Assembly (NCBI GenBank): GCA_021738105.1
Contig: JAIPCS010000104.1
Location: forward strand, 1-11,693
Direction: 5' to 3'
Origin: Sulfuritalea sp.
GTDB lineage: Bacteria; Pseudomonadota; Gammaproteobacteria; Burkholderiales; Rhodocyclaceae
DNA length: 11,693 bases
Shown here: positions 1-5,969 of the stretch, piece after piece
Layout of the letters: every line of letters starts with the position of its first letter
Numbering within the stretch: position 1 is the first letter of the stretch
Notes under the pieces: generated by a model
The model's input: only the letters and a program-made list of their open reading frames with translations
Database searches by the model: none
Told to the model about the DNA's origin: nothing
Position numbers and translations under genes: made by a program

Positions 1-350
1 AGGCCTTGCGCTGTCTGAAATGCAATCTTGCGCCGAAGATCGAAGACATGGTTCTGCCGCCGGAGTCCTGGCTGGAGCTGAATGCCGAGAACGTTGCTGG
101 TGTGCAGATCGAGTCAGGGGTGTACCAGTTGCTCGACGGCGACAAAAAGGTGCTGCTCATCAAGGGTGTCGAAAATCTGCGTGAAGGTCTCGAAGAGATG
201 CTGGACAAGGCGGATATCGCCAAGTATTTCGTCTGGGAGGATGCGCCCTTTTTCAGTCAGCGCGAGAACCAGATGGTGCAAGCCTACATGGAGCAATACG
301 GCGGCATGCCGCCCGGTGTCGGCGCCGACGATATGGACGATCTTTTCTAG
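1..350 (+). CDS. C-terminal part of a GltD-like FAD/NAD(P)H oxidoreductase (BzdV-like), truncated by the window start
   Basis: The reading frame is open from the first bases (codons from position 3) and ends at TAG 348-350, so only about 115 C-terminal residues are visible. It begins ALRCLKCN. The RCLxC pattern is common in GltD-like flavoprotein oxidoreductases that carry Fe-S-ligating cysteines. The rest is a small domain with 'VLLIKGVENL', followed by 'SQRENQMVQAYMEQYG' and an acidic tail ending DDMDDLF. That tail resembles the C-termini of FAD-dependent oxidoreductases of anaerobes as I remember them. It lies directly upstream of dch-had-oah, the place of bzdV in the Azoarcus bzd operon. 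BzdV is proposed to pass electrons between NAD(P)H and the ferredoxin used by benzoyl-CoA reductase. The flavin and nucleotide-binding domains lie outside the window, so the function rests on this short tail and on context. A start at TTG 6 would be an artefact of the truncation. Confidence 0.6.
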   Translation, partial: ALRCLKCNLAPKIEDMVLPPESWLELNAENVAGVQIESGVYQLLDGDKKVLLIKGVENLREGLEEMLDKADIAKYFVWEDAPFFSQRENQMVQAYMEQYGGMPPGVGADDMDDLF

Positions 351-359
351 GCGCCGGCC

Positions 360-599
360 ATGGGACAAGTCATTGATTTCTGCGCAGCGCGAGGGATACG
401 CTCGGCGCCGGTGGCGGAAAGCAAATGCCGCTGCAGTATTTGCGGCGCCGATCTTTGGCATATCCGTGAATCGGGGGAAGTCTGTTGTGCCGACTGCGAC
501 ACCGTCTGCCCGTATCGTATTCAGACCGATTCAGAGTCCGGCAAACGAAAAGCCGAGTGCAGCCTGACCAGCTTTCGCCCTGCGGACGATATTGATTAA
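360..599 (+). CDS. Small cysteine-rich zinc-ribbon-like protein of unknown function
   Basis: This is a 79-residue protein whose function I do not recognise. The centre carries C25-x2-C28 and C43-x2-C46, with extra cysteines at 8, 23, 42, 50 and 67. The pattern CSICGADLW...CCADC looks like a two-knuckle zinc ribbon or rubredoxin-like metal site. There is no signal peptide or membrane segment, so it is probably cytosolic. The ATG lies 9 bases after the stop of the upstream oxidoreductase gene with only a weak AGG upstream, which suggests translational coupling. The stop is 30 bases before dch. It fills the gap between two operon genes in the same direction, and its cysteine codons are organised in the sense frame, which supports it being real. 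Possible roles are metal binding, an accessory role for the redox enzymes, or nucleic-acid binding; none is shown by the sequence. A minus-strand frame over the same bases is judged a shadow. Confidence 0.65.
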   Translation: MGQVIDFCAARGIRSAPVAESKCRCSICGADLWHIRESGEVCCADCDTVCPYRIQTDSESGKRKAECSLTSFRPADDID

Positions 600-629
600 C
601 CGGCTTACCGAATAACACGAGGAAAATTC

Positions 630-1403
630 ATGGCAGATTTCAAACTCATCTCTTACGAGGATACTGGCGACACACTGCGTATCGCCATCAACCGGCCGCC
701 TTACAACGTGCTGGATATCGCCACCATGGAGGAGATGAATACCGCGCTTGATATGGCGATGGAGAACACCACCGCCAAGGTGTTGGTGATTGCCGGAAAC
801 GGCGATAAGACATTTTCCTCCGGTGTTGACGTGGTTGATCACACGCCCGACAAAGTGGTGAAAATGATTGACGTATTTCACGGCATTCTCAAACGCCTGA
901 TGCAAGTGTCGATCCCGACCGTGGCGGCCGTCAATGGCGCTGCACTGGGTGGCGGTTGCGAACTGGCCATCGCCTGCGACATGGTCGTCGCCTCGGAGAA
1001 CGCAAAACTCGGCCAGCCCGAAATCAAGCTGGGCGTGTTCCCGCCTATCGCCGCGATTCTGCTGCCGCGCCAGTTGCCGATGACCAAAGTCATGGAACTC
1101 ATACTTGGTGGTGGCATCATCGACGCGAAGGAAGCGCATCGCCTGGGACTGGTCAATAGCGTATTCCCGAAAGAGACATTTGATGCCGACACCGCGAAGT
1201 TCCTCGAGCAATTCACGTCGTTGTCCCGCGTTGCGCTGATTCATACCAAGAAGGCCGTCAAGGAGGCTGCGACGCGTCCGTTCTACGAGGCGCTGTTTCA
1301 TATTGAGCAGCATTACCTCAAAGACCTGATGGCCACCGAGGATGCCAAGGAAGGCTTGAATTCCTTCATCGAGAAGCGCAAGCCGGTGTGGAAGAACAAG
1401 TGA
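630..1403 (+). CDS. dch: Cyclohexa-1,5-diene-1-carbonyl-CoA hydratase
   Basis: This 257-residue enoyl-CoA hydratase/crotonase-family enzyme adds water to cyclohexa-1,5-diene-1-carbonyl-CoA, the product of benzoyl-CoA reductase, giving 6-hydroxycyclohex-1-ene-1-carbonyl-CoA. The crotonase fold is clear. The first oxyanion-hole loop is FSSGVD (62-67) and the second is NGAALGGG (102-109). The two glutamates expected for water addition are E111 (in GGGCEL) and E131 (in GQPEIKLGVFPP). The length is normal for the family. The assignment to dch, rather than a general hydratase, rests on the following had and oah and on the family look (RPPYNVLD, 'GQPEIKLGVFPPIAAILLP'). The ATG is preceded by AGGAAA at good spacing. 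It is called BzdW in the Azoarcus nomenclature. A CACAGAG palindromic element follows the stop. Confidence 0.9.
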   Translation: MADFKLISYEDTGDTLRIAINRPPYNVLDIATMEEMNTALDMAMENTTAKVLVIAGNGDKTFSSGVDVVDHTPDKVVKMIDVFHGILKRLMQVSIPTVAAVNGAALGGGCELAIACDMVVASENAKLGQPEIKLGVFPPIAAILLPRQLPMTKVMELILGGGIIDAKEAHRLGLVNSVFPKETFDADTAKFLEQFTSLSRVALIHTKKAVKEAATRPFYEALFHIEQHYLKDLMATEDAKEGLNSFIEKRKPVWKNK

Positions 1404-1412
1404 GGCAGAACC

Positions 1413-1515
1413 ATTAGCCACAGAGGGCACAGAGAAAAGCGCAGAACCGGCTTTGCATCCAGATTCTGCTCTGTGAACTCTGTGCCCTCTGTGGCAGAAA
1501 CGATTTTTTGATTTT
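1413..1515. repeat. Palindromic CACAGAG element, copy 1 (dch-had gap)
   Basis: The 127-base gap between dch and had is mostly one structured element. An 18-base left arm at 1417-1434 (GCCACAGAGGGCACAGAG) is exactly complementary to 1478-1495. Weaker pairing continues inward (CAGAA near 1442 with TTCTG near 1464). The right arm holds three CTCTGTG units at a 9-base period. Position 1413 begins ATTAGCCACAGAG, and six bases after the right arm comes GATTTTTTGATTTT (1502-1515). The same start, same right-arm architecture and same T-rich tail at the same distance recur in the oah-SDR gap (3789-3927), so the two are copies of one repeat family. The had ribosome site (GGGAG, 1521-1525) lies just beyond. 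Its role is unknown; it could act as an mRNA hairpin, a processing site or a partial terminator. Confidence 0.85.
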
Positions 1516-1530
1516 CGTCTGGGAGAACAC

Positions 1531-2598
1531 ATGATACCGAGCACCATCCAAACATGGCAGATGACCGAACCGGGCACGCTGCTGAAGACCGAGATACCGA
1601 CGCCCGAGTTGCAAGCCGGCGAGGTACTGGTCGAGGTTCGTGGCTGCGGCGTGTGCCACACCGATTTGTCCTATTTCTACATGGGCGTGCGTACCGAGCA
1701 GCCACCACCGCTGTCACTGGGTCACGAGATTTCCGGCGTAGTCGTCGCGGGTGAGGCCGGCATGATCGGCAAGGAAGTCATCATTCCCGCTGTGCTCCCC
1801 TGCAACACTTGCGAGCTTTGCAAGACCGGTCGTGGAAATCGTTGCCTGAAACAGAAGATGCCGGGCAATTCGATGGGAATCTACGGCGGTTTCTCCAGCC
1901 ACATTCCGGTGCCCGCGGCTGATCTTTGCATTGTTGGCGATCGTGGCAACGTACCGCTCGAACACCTTTCGGTGATTGCCGACGCGGTGACCACGCCCTA
2001 TCAGGCCGCCAAACGGGCGCGGCTTGCCGCGGGTGACCGAGTCATCGTCATTGGCGCGGCGGGCGGCGTCGGCAGCTTCATGACACAGGTGGCCAAGGGC
2101 ATGGGCGCCGCTGCGGTGATCGGTATCGACATCAATGACGAAAAGCTCGAATTCATGAAGGGCTACGGTGCCGACTTCACGATCAATCCGAAAGGAAAGA
2201 CCGCCAAGGAAGTCAAGGCGGCCTTCAAGGACTACTGCAAGGAGGCGGGGCTGCCCTCCAACTACGGATGGAAAATATTCGAAGTGACGGGAACCAAGCC
2301 CGGCCAGGAGTTGGCGCTATCTTTGCTGTCTTTCACCGGTACGCTGGTGGTAGTGGGCTACGGTACTGACGAAACCAGTTACATGCTGTCCAAGCTGATG
2401 GCATTCGACGCCGAGTTGATCGGCACCTGGGGCTGCCCGCCCGAGTATTACCCGCAGGTGCTGGAAATGTGCCTGGATGGGCGCATCGAGCTTGGCCCCT
2501 TTGTCGAAACCCGGCCGATGAGTCAGATTGAGCAGGTTTTTGATGAAGCGCATCACGGCAAGCTCAAGCGTCGGGTGATTTTGACTCCGGACTTCTGA
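1531..2598 (+). CDS. had: 6-hydroxycyclohex-1-ene-1-carbonyl-CoA dehydrogenase
   Basis: This 355-residue zinc-dependent medium-chain alcohol dehydrogenase uses NAD+ to oxidise 6-hydroxycyclohex-1-ene-1-carbonyl-CoA to the 6-oxo compound, the substrate of Oah. Visible features are the catalytic zinc ligands C42 (CGVCHTD), H65 and E66 (LGHE), the structural-zinc cysteines C91, C94, C97 and C105 at the usual 3-3-8 spacing, and a Rossmann glycine motif GAAGGVG at 175-181. D200 at the end of the second strand (IGIDIND) favours NAD+ over NADP+. The GGGAG ribosome site ends 5 bases before the ATG. Position between dch and oah makes the specific function very likely. It is BzdX in the Azoarcus nomenclature. 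The 52-base gap to oah holds only a small AT-rich hairpin (TCTGAA 2604-2609 with TTCAGA 2614-2619) and a GGAG ribosome site. Confidence 0.92.
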   Translation: MIPSTIQTWQMTEPGTLLKTEIPTPELQAGEVLVEVRGCGVCHTDLSYFYMGVRTEQPPPLSLGHEISGVVVAGEAGMIGKEVIIPAVLPCNTCELCKTGRGNRCLKQKMPGNSMGIYGGFSSHIPVPAADLCIVGDRGNVPLEHLSVIADAVTTPYQAAKRARLAAGDRVIVIGAAGGVGSFMTQVAKGMGAAAVIGIDINDEKLEFMKGYGADFTINPKGKTAKEVKAAFKDYCKEAGLPSNYGWKIFEVTGTKPGQELALSLLSFTGTLVVVGYGTDETSYMLSKLMAFDAELIGTWGCPPEYYPQVLEMCLDGRIELGPFVETRPMSQIEQVFDEAHHGKLKRRVILTPDF

Positions 2599-2650
2599 AT
2601 CCATCTGAATATTTTCAGAACAATTACTGACTTTAACCAGGAGAAATACC

Positions 2651-3781
2651 ATGGCATTGGAATGGCTACGCAGGGAAAACGATCTCAAGGATCACCAGCT
2701 TTTCGACAACAGCCACTTTGGCAAGGATGCACCGACAGTCATCTACGAAGAGCGGCCCGTGCTGGACGACAAGGGTGCCGCCGTCGCGGGCCTGTATTCG
2801 GCCTGGATCTGGCTGAACAACCCGAGCCAGTACAACTCCTACACCACGGAAATGGTGAAGGGCGTCATCGCGGCGTTTCAGCGCGCCTCGAGTGATCGAA
2901 AGATTGTTGCGGCCGTGTTTACCGCTGTCGGCGACAAGGCCTTTTGTACCGGCGGGAACACTGCCGGGTACTCGGCGTACTACTCCAAGCGGCCCAACGA
3001 GTATGGCGAGTACATGGATTTGTTCAACACCATGGTCGACGGCATCCTCAACTGCAAGAAGCCCGTCATCTGTCGTGTCAACGGCATGCGCGTGGCCGGT
3101 GGTCAGGAAATCGGCATGGCGACCGACATCACGGTGTCTTCGGATATGGCGATCTACGGTCAGGCCGGACCCAAGCACGGCTCGGCGCCGGTTGGCGGTT
3201 CGACCGACTTCCTGCCCTGGTTCCTGTCGATGGAAGATGCAATGTACAACTGCATTTCCTGCGAAACATGGAGCGCCTACAAGATGAAGTCCAAGGGCCT
3301 CATCACCAAGGCTGTGCCAGTGCTGAAAAAGGATGGTCAGTGGGTTCGCAATCCTCTGGTGCGCACTGACACTTATGTGGACGATGGCGAAATCGTGTAC
3401 GGCGAGGCCGTGGCCGGAGACCAGATCGCTGCAGCAAAGGCCTTGATCGGCGAATGCACCACCGATTTCGAATTGCTGGATGCAGAGGTGAATCGCCTGG
3501 TGTGGAAGTTCTCGAATCTTTTCCCGAACTGCCTGATCAATTCCATCGACGGCATTCGCGGCAAGAAGAAGTTCTTCTGGGATCAGATGAAGCTGCCGAA
3601 TCGCCATTGGCTCGCCGCCAACATGAATCACGAGGCATGGCTGGGATTCAATGCCTTCGATGCGAAGAAAACCACAGGCAAGGATGTGATTGACTTCGTC
3701 AAGTTCCGTCAGCTGGTGGCCGAAGGCGCATTGTTCGACGACAAGTTCGCCGAGCAAGTGCTGGCCAAGCCGAAGGGCTGA
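2651..3781 (+). CDS. oah: 6-oxocyclohex-1-ene-1-carbonyl-CoA hydrolase (ring-opening)
   Basis: This 376-residue member of the crotonase superfamily hydrolyses the alicyclic ring of 6-oxocyclohex-1-ene-1-carbonyl-CoA to 3-hydroxypimeloyl-CoA. The family is distinctive because it is about 100 residues longer than ordinary crotonases, and the length here is as expected. The N-terminus (MALEWLRRENDLKDHQLFDN) is typical of Oah as I recall it. The oxyanion-hole loops are FCTGGN (98-103) and NGMRVAGGQE (144-153), with E153 at the place of a crotonase catalytic glutamate. The C-terminal extension from about residue 260 (WKFSNLFPNCLINSIDG and onward) is intact. The ATG is preceded by AGGAG at about 8 bases. 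It is BzdY in the Azoarcus nomenclature. This enzyme is diagnostic for the benzoyl-CoA ring-cleavage route. Confidence 0.94.
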   Translation: MALEWLRRENDLKDHQLFDNSHFGKDAPTVIYEERPVLDDKGAAVAGLYSAWIWLNNPSQYNSYTTEMVKGVIAAFQRASSDRKIVAAVFTAVGDKAFCTGGNTAGYSAYYSKRPNEYGEYMDLFNTMVDGILNCKKPVICRVNGMRVAGGQEIGMATDITVSSDMAIYGQAGPKHGSAPVGGSTDFLPWFLSMEDAMYNCISCETWSAYKMKSKGLITKAVPVLKKDGQWVRNPLVRTDTYVDDGEIVYGEAVAGDQIAAAKALIGECTTDFELLDAEVNRLVWKFSNLFPNCLINSIDGIRGKKKFFWDQMKLPNRHWLAANMNHEAWLGFNAFDAKKTTGKDVIDFVKFRQLVAEGALFDDKFAEQVLAKPKG

Positions 3782-3788
3782 AAACCCG

Positions 3789-3927
3789 ATTAGCCACAGA
3801 GCGCTCTGCGTGCCTGGGATTCCGCTTCGCGGGCAGGCAACAGAGTTCACAGAGGAGACCGACTTGGTTGCTTTGAATTTCTCTGTGTTCTCTGTGACCT
3901 CTGTGGCTGCATTGATTTTTTCATTTT
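3789..3927. repeat. Palindromic CACAGAG element, copy 2, with extra nested hairpin (oah-SDR gap)
   Basis: This is a second copy of the element in the dch-had gap. It starts with the same ATTAGCCACAGAG (3789-3801) and ends with three CTCTGTG units (3881-3905) and GATTTTTTCATTTT (3914-3927), placed six bases after the right arm as in copy 1. The outer arms pair: AGCCACAGAG at 3792-3801 with CTCTGTGGCT at 3899-3908. A second CACAGAG-type stretch at 3841-3855 pairs with the inner units. This copy is 36 bases longer than copy 1. The extra bases lie about 3802-3837 and fold on themselves: CTCTG 3804-3808 with CAGAG 3841-3845, TGCCTG 3811-3816 with CAGGCA 3834-3839, and CCGC 3822-3825 with GCGG 3829-3832. 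The GAGG ribosome site of the next gene (3929-3932) directly follows. Confidence 0.82.
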
Positions 3928-3939
3928 TGAGGCCAGAAA

Positions 3940-4686
3940 ATGCAACTGAAAGATAAAGTCGCCTTTGTTACCGGCGCTGGGCAGGGCATTGGCGCCTCGG
4001 TGGCGCAGGCTTATGCTCGCGAAGGTGCCAAGATTGCTGTGATCGACATGAACGGTGAGGCGGCAGAAAAGCTCGCGGCCGAAATAGTCGGCGCTGGTGG
4101 TACGGCAATCGGCATCGCTTGCGATGTCGCTGATCGCGCCCAGGTCGAAGCAGCGGCGGCGAAGGTCAATGCCGCCTGGGGTCGTATCGATATTCTGGTG
4201 AACAACGCCGGCATTACCCGCACCGCGATGCTCAACAAGATGAGCATCGAGCAGTGGAACCAGGTGATCGGCGTGCATCTGACCGGCGCTTTCAATTGCC
4301 TGCAGGCAGTGGTCGGCGGCATGATCGAGCGCAAATACGGACGAATCATTTACGTGACGTCTGCCGCAGGTGTTCTGGGTACCATCGGTCAGATAAACTA
4401 CAGTGCGGCGAAAGCCGGCATTCTGGGCATGACCAAGAGTACGGCGAAGGAACTGGCGCGGTATAACATCACGGCCAATGCCATCGCACCCGGTGCAGCG
4501 ACGCCGATGACCGAAGTGATTCGTACCGACGAAAAATTCAAGGACAAGTATCTTGATCGTATTCCATTGGGCCGCTGGGCCGAGCCCGACGAAATCGCAC
4601 CCGTATTTCTGTTTTTCGCCTCGGACGCGTCGGCCTACGTCACTGGACAAATACTCGCTGCCGATGGCGGCATGACAATTCACTGA
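3940..4686 (+). CDS. Short-chain dehydrogenase/reductase, probable 3-hydroxyacyl-CoA dehydrogenase of the lower pathway (BzdZ-like)
   Basis: This is a 248-residue classical FabG-like SDR. The cofactor motif is TGAGQGIG (11-18), with D36 at the end of strand 2 pointing to NAD(H). NNAG is at 88-91. The catalytic residues are S141, Y154 and K158 in YSAAK. The position that is usually Asn in the SDR tetrad (VNLTG) is H113 here (VHLTG). The C-terminus [13 protein letters not shown] is normal. Sequence alone does not separate 3-hydroxyacyl-CoA dehydrogenases from 3-oxoacyl-ACP reductases. Placement between oah, which makes 3-hydroxypimeloyl-CoA, and gcdH suggests NAD-dependent oxidation of 3-hydroxypimeloyl-CoA to 3-oxopimeloyl-CoA. 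The matching bzd position is bzdZ. GAGG lies 7 bases before the ATG. The stop overlaps the ribosome site of gcdH, so the two genes are tightly linked. Confidence 0.8.
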   Translation: MQLKDKVAFVTGAGQGIGASVAQAYAREGAKIAVIDMNGEAAEKLAAEIVGAGGTAIGIACDVADRAQVEAAAAKVNAAWGRIDILVNNAGITRTAMLNKMSIEQWNQVIGVHLTGAFNCLQAVVGGMIERKYGRIIYVTSAAGVLGTIGQINYSAAKAGILGMTKSTAKELARYNITANAIAPGAATPMTEVIRTDEKFKDKYLDRIPLGRWAEPDEIAPVFLFFASDASAYVTGQILAADGGMTIH

Positions 4687-4700
4687 AGGGAACACACACG

Positions 4701-5882
4701 ATGGCTAGCCAAGCACGATTCAATTGGGAAGATCCACTACTGATGGATCAGCAACTGAGTGAAGATGAGCGAATGGTGCGTGATACCGCCGCTTCGTATT
4801 CACAGGACAAACTGGCGCCGCGCGTGCTCGAAGCCTTCCGCAACGAACAGACCGACCCGAAAATCTTTCGCGAAATGGGCGAGCTGGGCTTGCTCGGTAC
4901 GACAATTCCCGAGGAATACGGCGGCGCAGGCATGAACTATGTCTGTTATGGACTGGCGGCACGTGAGGTCGAACGTGTCGATTCCGGCTATCGCTCGATG
5001 ATGAGTGTGCAAAGTTCCCTGGTGATGGTGCCCATTTACGAATTCGGCAACGAGGCGACGCGCCAGAAATATCTGCCCAAGCTGGCTACTGGCGAACTAA
5101 TCGGCTGCTTCGGACTGACCGAGCCCAATCACGGTTCGGACCCCGGCAGCATGGTCACGCGCGCTCGCGCCGTCGACGGCGGCTACAGCATCTCGGGGTC
5201 CAAGATGTGGATTACCAACAGCCCGATTGCCGACGTGTTTGTGGTGTGGGCCAAGGACGACGGTGGCCAGATCAGGGGCTTCGTTCTCGAGAAAGGCTGG
5301 AAGGGTCTTTCCGCGCCGGCCATTCACGGCAAGGTGGGTCTGCGCGCGTCGATCACCGGCGAGATTGTCATGGATGAAGTTTTCTGCCCCGAGGAAAACG
5401 CGTTCCCCGATGTGCGCGGTCTCAAGGGACCGTTCACCTGTCTCAATTCGGCGCGGTTCGGTATTGCCTGGGGCGCGCTTGGCGCGGCCGAGTACTGCTG
5501 GCACACCGCGCTTCAATACACTCTGGATCGCAAACAGTTCGGTCGCCCACTGGCGGCAAATCAATTGGTACAACTGAAGCTTGCCAACATGCAAACCGAG
5601 ATCACCATGGCTTTGCAGGGGTGTCTGCGGCTTGGTCGGATGAAGGATGAAGGGACGGCCTCGGTCGAGATCACCTCTATCATGAAGCGTAATTCCTGCG
5701 GCAAGTCGCTCGAAATTGCGCGTGTGGCGCGCGACATGCTCGGTGGCAACGGCATTTCCGACGAGTTTGGCGTGATCCGCCATGTAGTGAATCTGGAAGT
5801 GGTCAATACGTACGAGGGAACGCACGATATTCATGCGCTGATTCTGGGACGCGCAATGACCGGAATCCAGGCGTTCAGTTAA
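4701..5882 (+). CDS. gcdH: Glutaryl-CoA dehydrogenase
   Basis: This 393-residue flavoprotein of the acyl-CoA dehydrogenase family oxidises and, in the usual form, decarboxylates glutaryl-CoA to crotonyl-CoA, passing electrons to ETF. It resembles human GCDH closely throughout. The substrate-carboxylate region is ERVDSGYRS, with E91 and R98 matching human E87 and R94. FAD-site segments include [13 protein letters not shown] and WITNSP. The catalytic base is E372 in [17 protein letters not shown], the position of human E370. The N-terminal [13 protein letters not shown] stretch is also typical of GCDH. There is no mitochondrial-type leader, as expected. It starts 14 bases after the SDR stop, with GAAGGGA overlapping that stop. 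In this setting it handles glutaryl-CoA from pimeloyl-CoA beta-oxidation. The decarboxylating type is likely for a denitrifier but is not proven by the residues I can read. Confidence 0.92.
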   Translation: MASQARFNWEDPLLMDQQLSEDERMVRDTAASYSQDKLAPRVLEAFRNEQTDPKIFREMGELGLLGTTIPEEYGGAGMNYVCYGLAAREVERVDSGYRSMMSVQSSLVMVPIYEFGNEATRQKYLPKLATGELIGCFGLTEPNHGSDPGSMVTRARAVDGGYSISGSKMWITNSPIADVFVVWAKDDGGQIRGFVLEKGWKGLSAPAIHGKVGLRASITGEIVMDEVFCPEENAFPDVRGLKGPFTCLNSARFGIAWGALGAAEYCWHTALQYTLDRKQFGRPLAANQLVQLKLANMQTEITMALQGCLRLGRMKDEGTASVEITSIMKRNSCGKSLEIARVARDMLGGNGISDEFGVIRHVVNLEVVNTYEGTHDIHALILGRAMTGIQAFS

Positions 5883-5952
5883 GCGAGGAGCGCGACGCCT
5901 GCTTCTTGAATATACGCACAAGGGAGTTTCTGAACACATACCCGCCATGAGC

Positions 5953-5960
5953 GGAGGAGG
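5953..5960 (+). promoter_or_regulatory. Strong ribosome binding site of the benzoate-CoA ligase gene
   Basis: GGAGGAGG ends 9 bases before the ATG at 5970 and is the strongest Shine-Dalgarno match in the window. It fixes this start; the nearby ATG at 5947 lies upstream of the site and out of frame. The 87-base gap after gcdH otherwise shows no convincing promoter or terminator, so the ligase is probably co-transcribed with gcdH. Confidence 0.7.
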
Positions 5961-5969
5961 AAAACCGTC

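Noticed and set aside
1413..1515. Insertion sequence remnant or MITE with target-site duplication
   Set aside because: I could not find matching direct repeats bordering either copy or any transposase fragment. The elements are listed only as palindromic repeats.
531..1661. 376-codon open frame on the minus strand across dch and the dch-had gap
   Set aside because: It runs antisense to a gene with clear crotonase motifs, shows no recognisable domain, and runs through the palindromic element. It is a shadow caused by codon bias.
2604..2619. TCTGAA-TATT-TTCAGA hairpin before oah as a terminator
   Set aside because: The stem is only 6 bp, AT-rich, with no T-tract, and lies between co-directional pathway genes.
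2666..3850. 394-codon open frame on the minus strand across oah
   Set aside because: It is fully antisense to oah, His/Val/Leu-rich without motif, and is explained as a shadow of GC-biased codons.
1413..3927. CACAGAG repeats read as a CRISPR array
   Set aside because: The units are 7-9 bases with no unique spacers of even length and are arranged as inverted arms, so this is a palindromic intergenic repeat and not CRISPR.
3847..4695. 282-codon open frame on the minus strand across the SDR
   Set aside because: It is antisense to a complete SDR and starts inside the gcdH ribosome site region, so it is a shadow frame.
5883..5969. Promoter or terminator in the gcdH-ligase gap
   Set aside because: CTTGAATATACG looks promoter-like, but no partner box sits at 16-18 bases and there is no hairpin with a T-tract.
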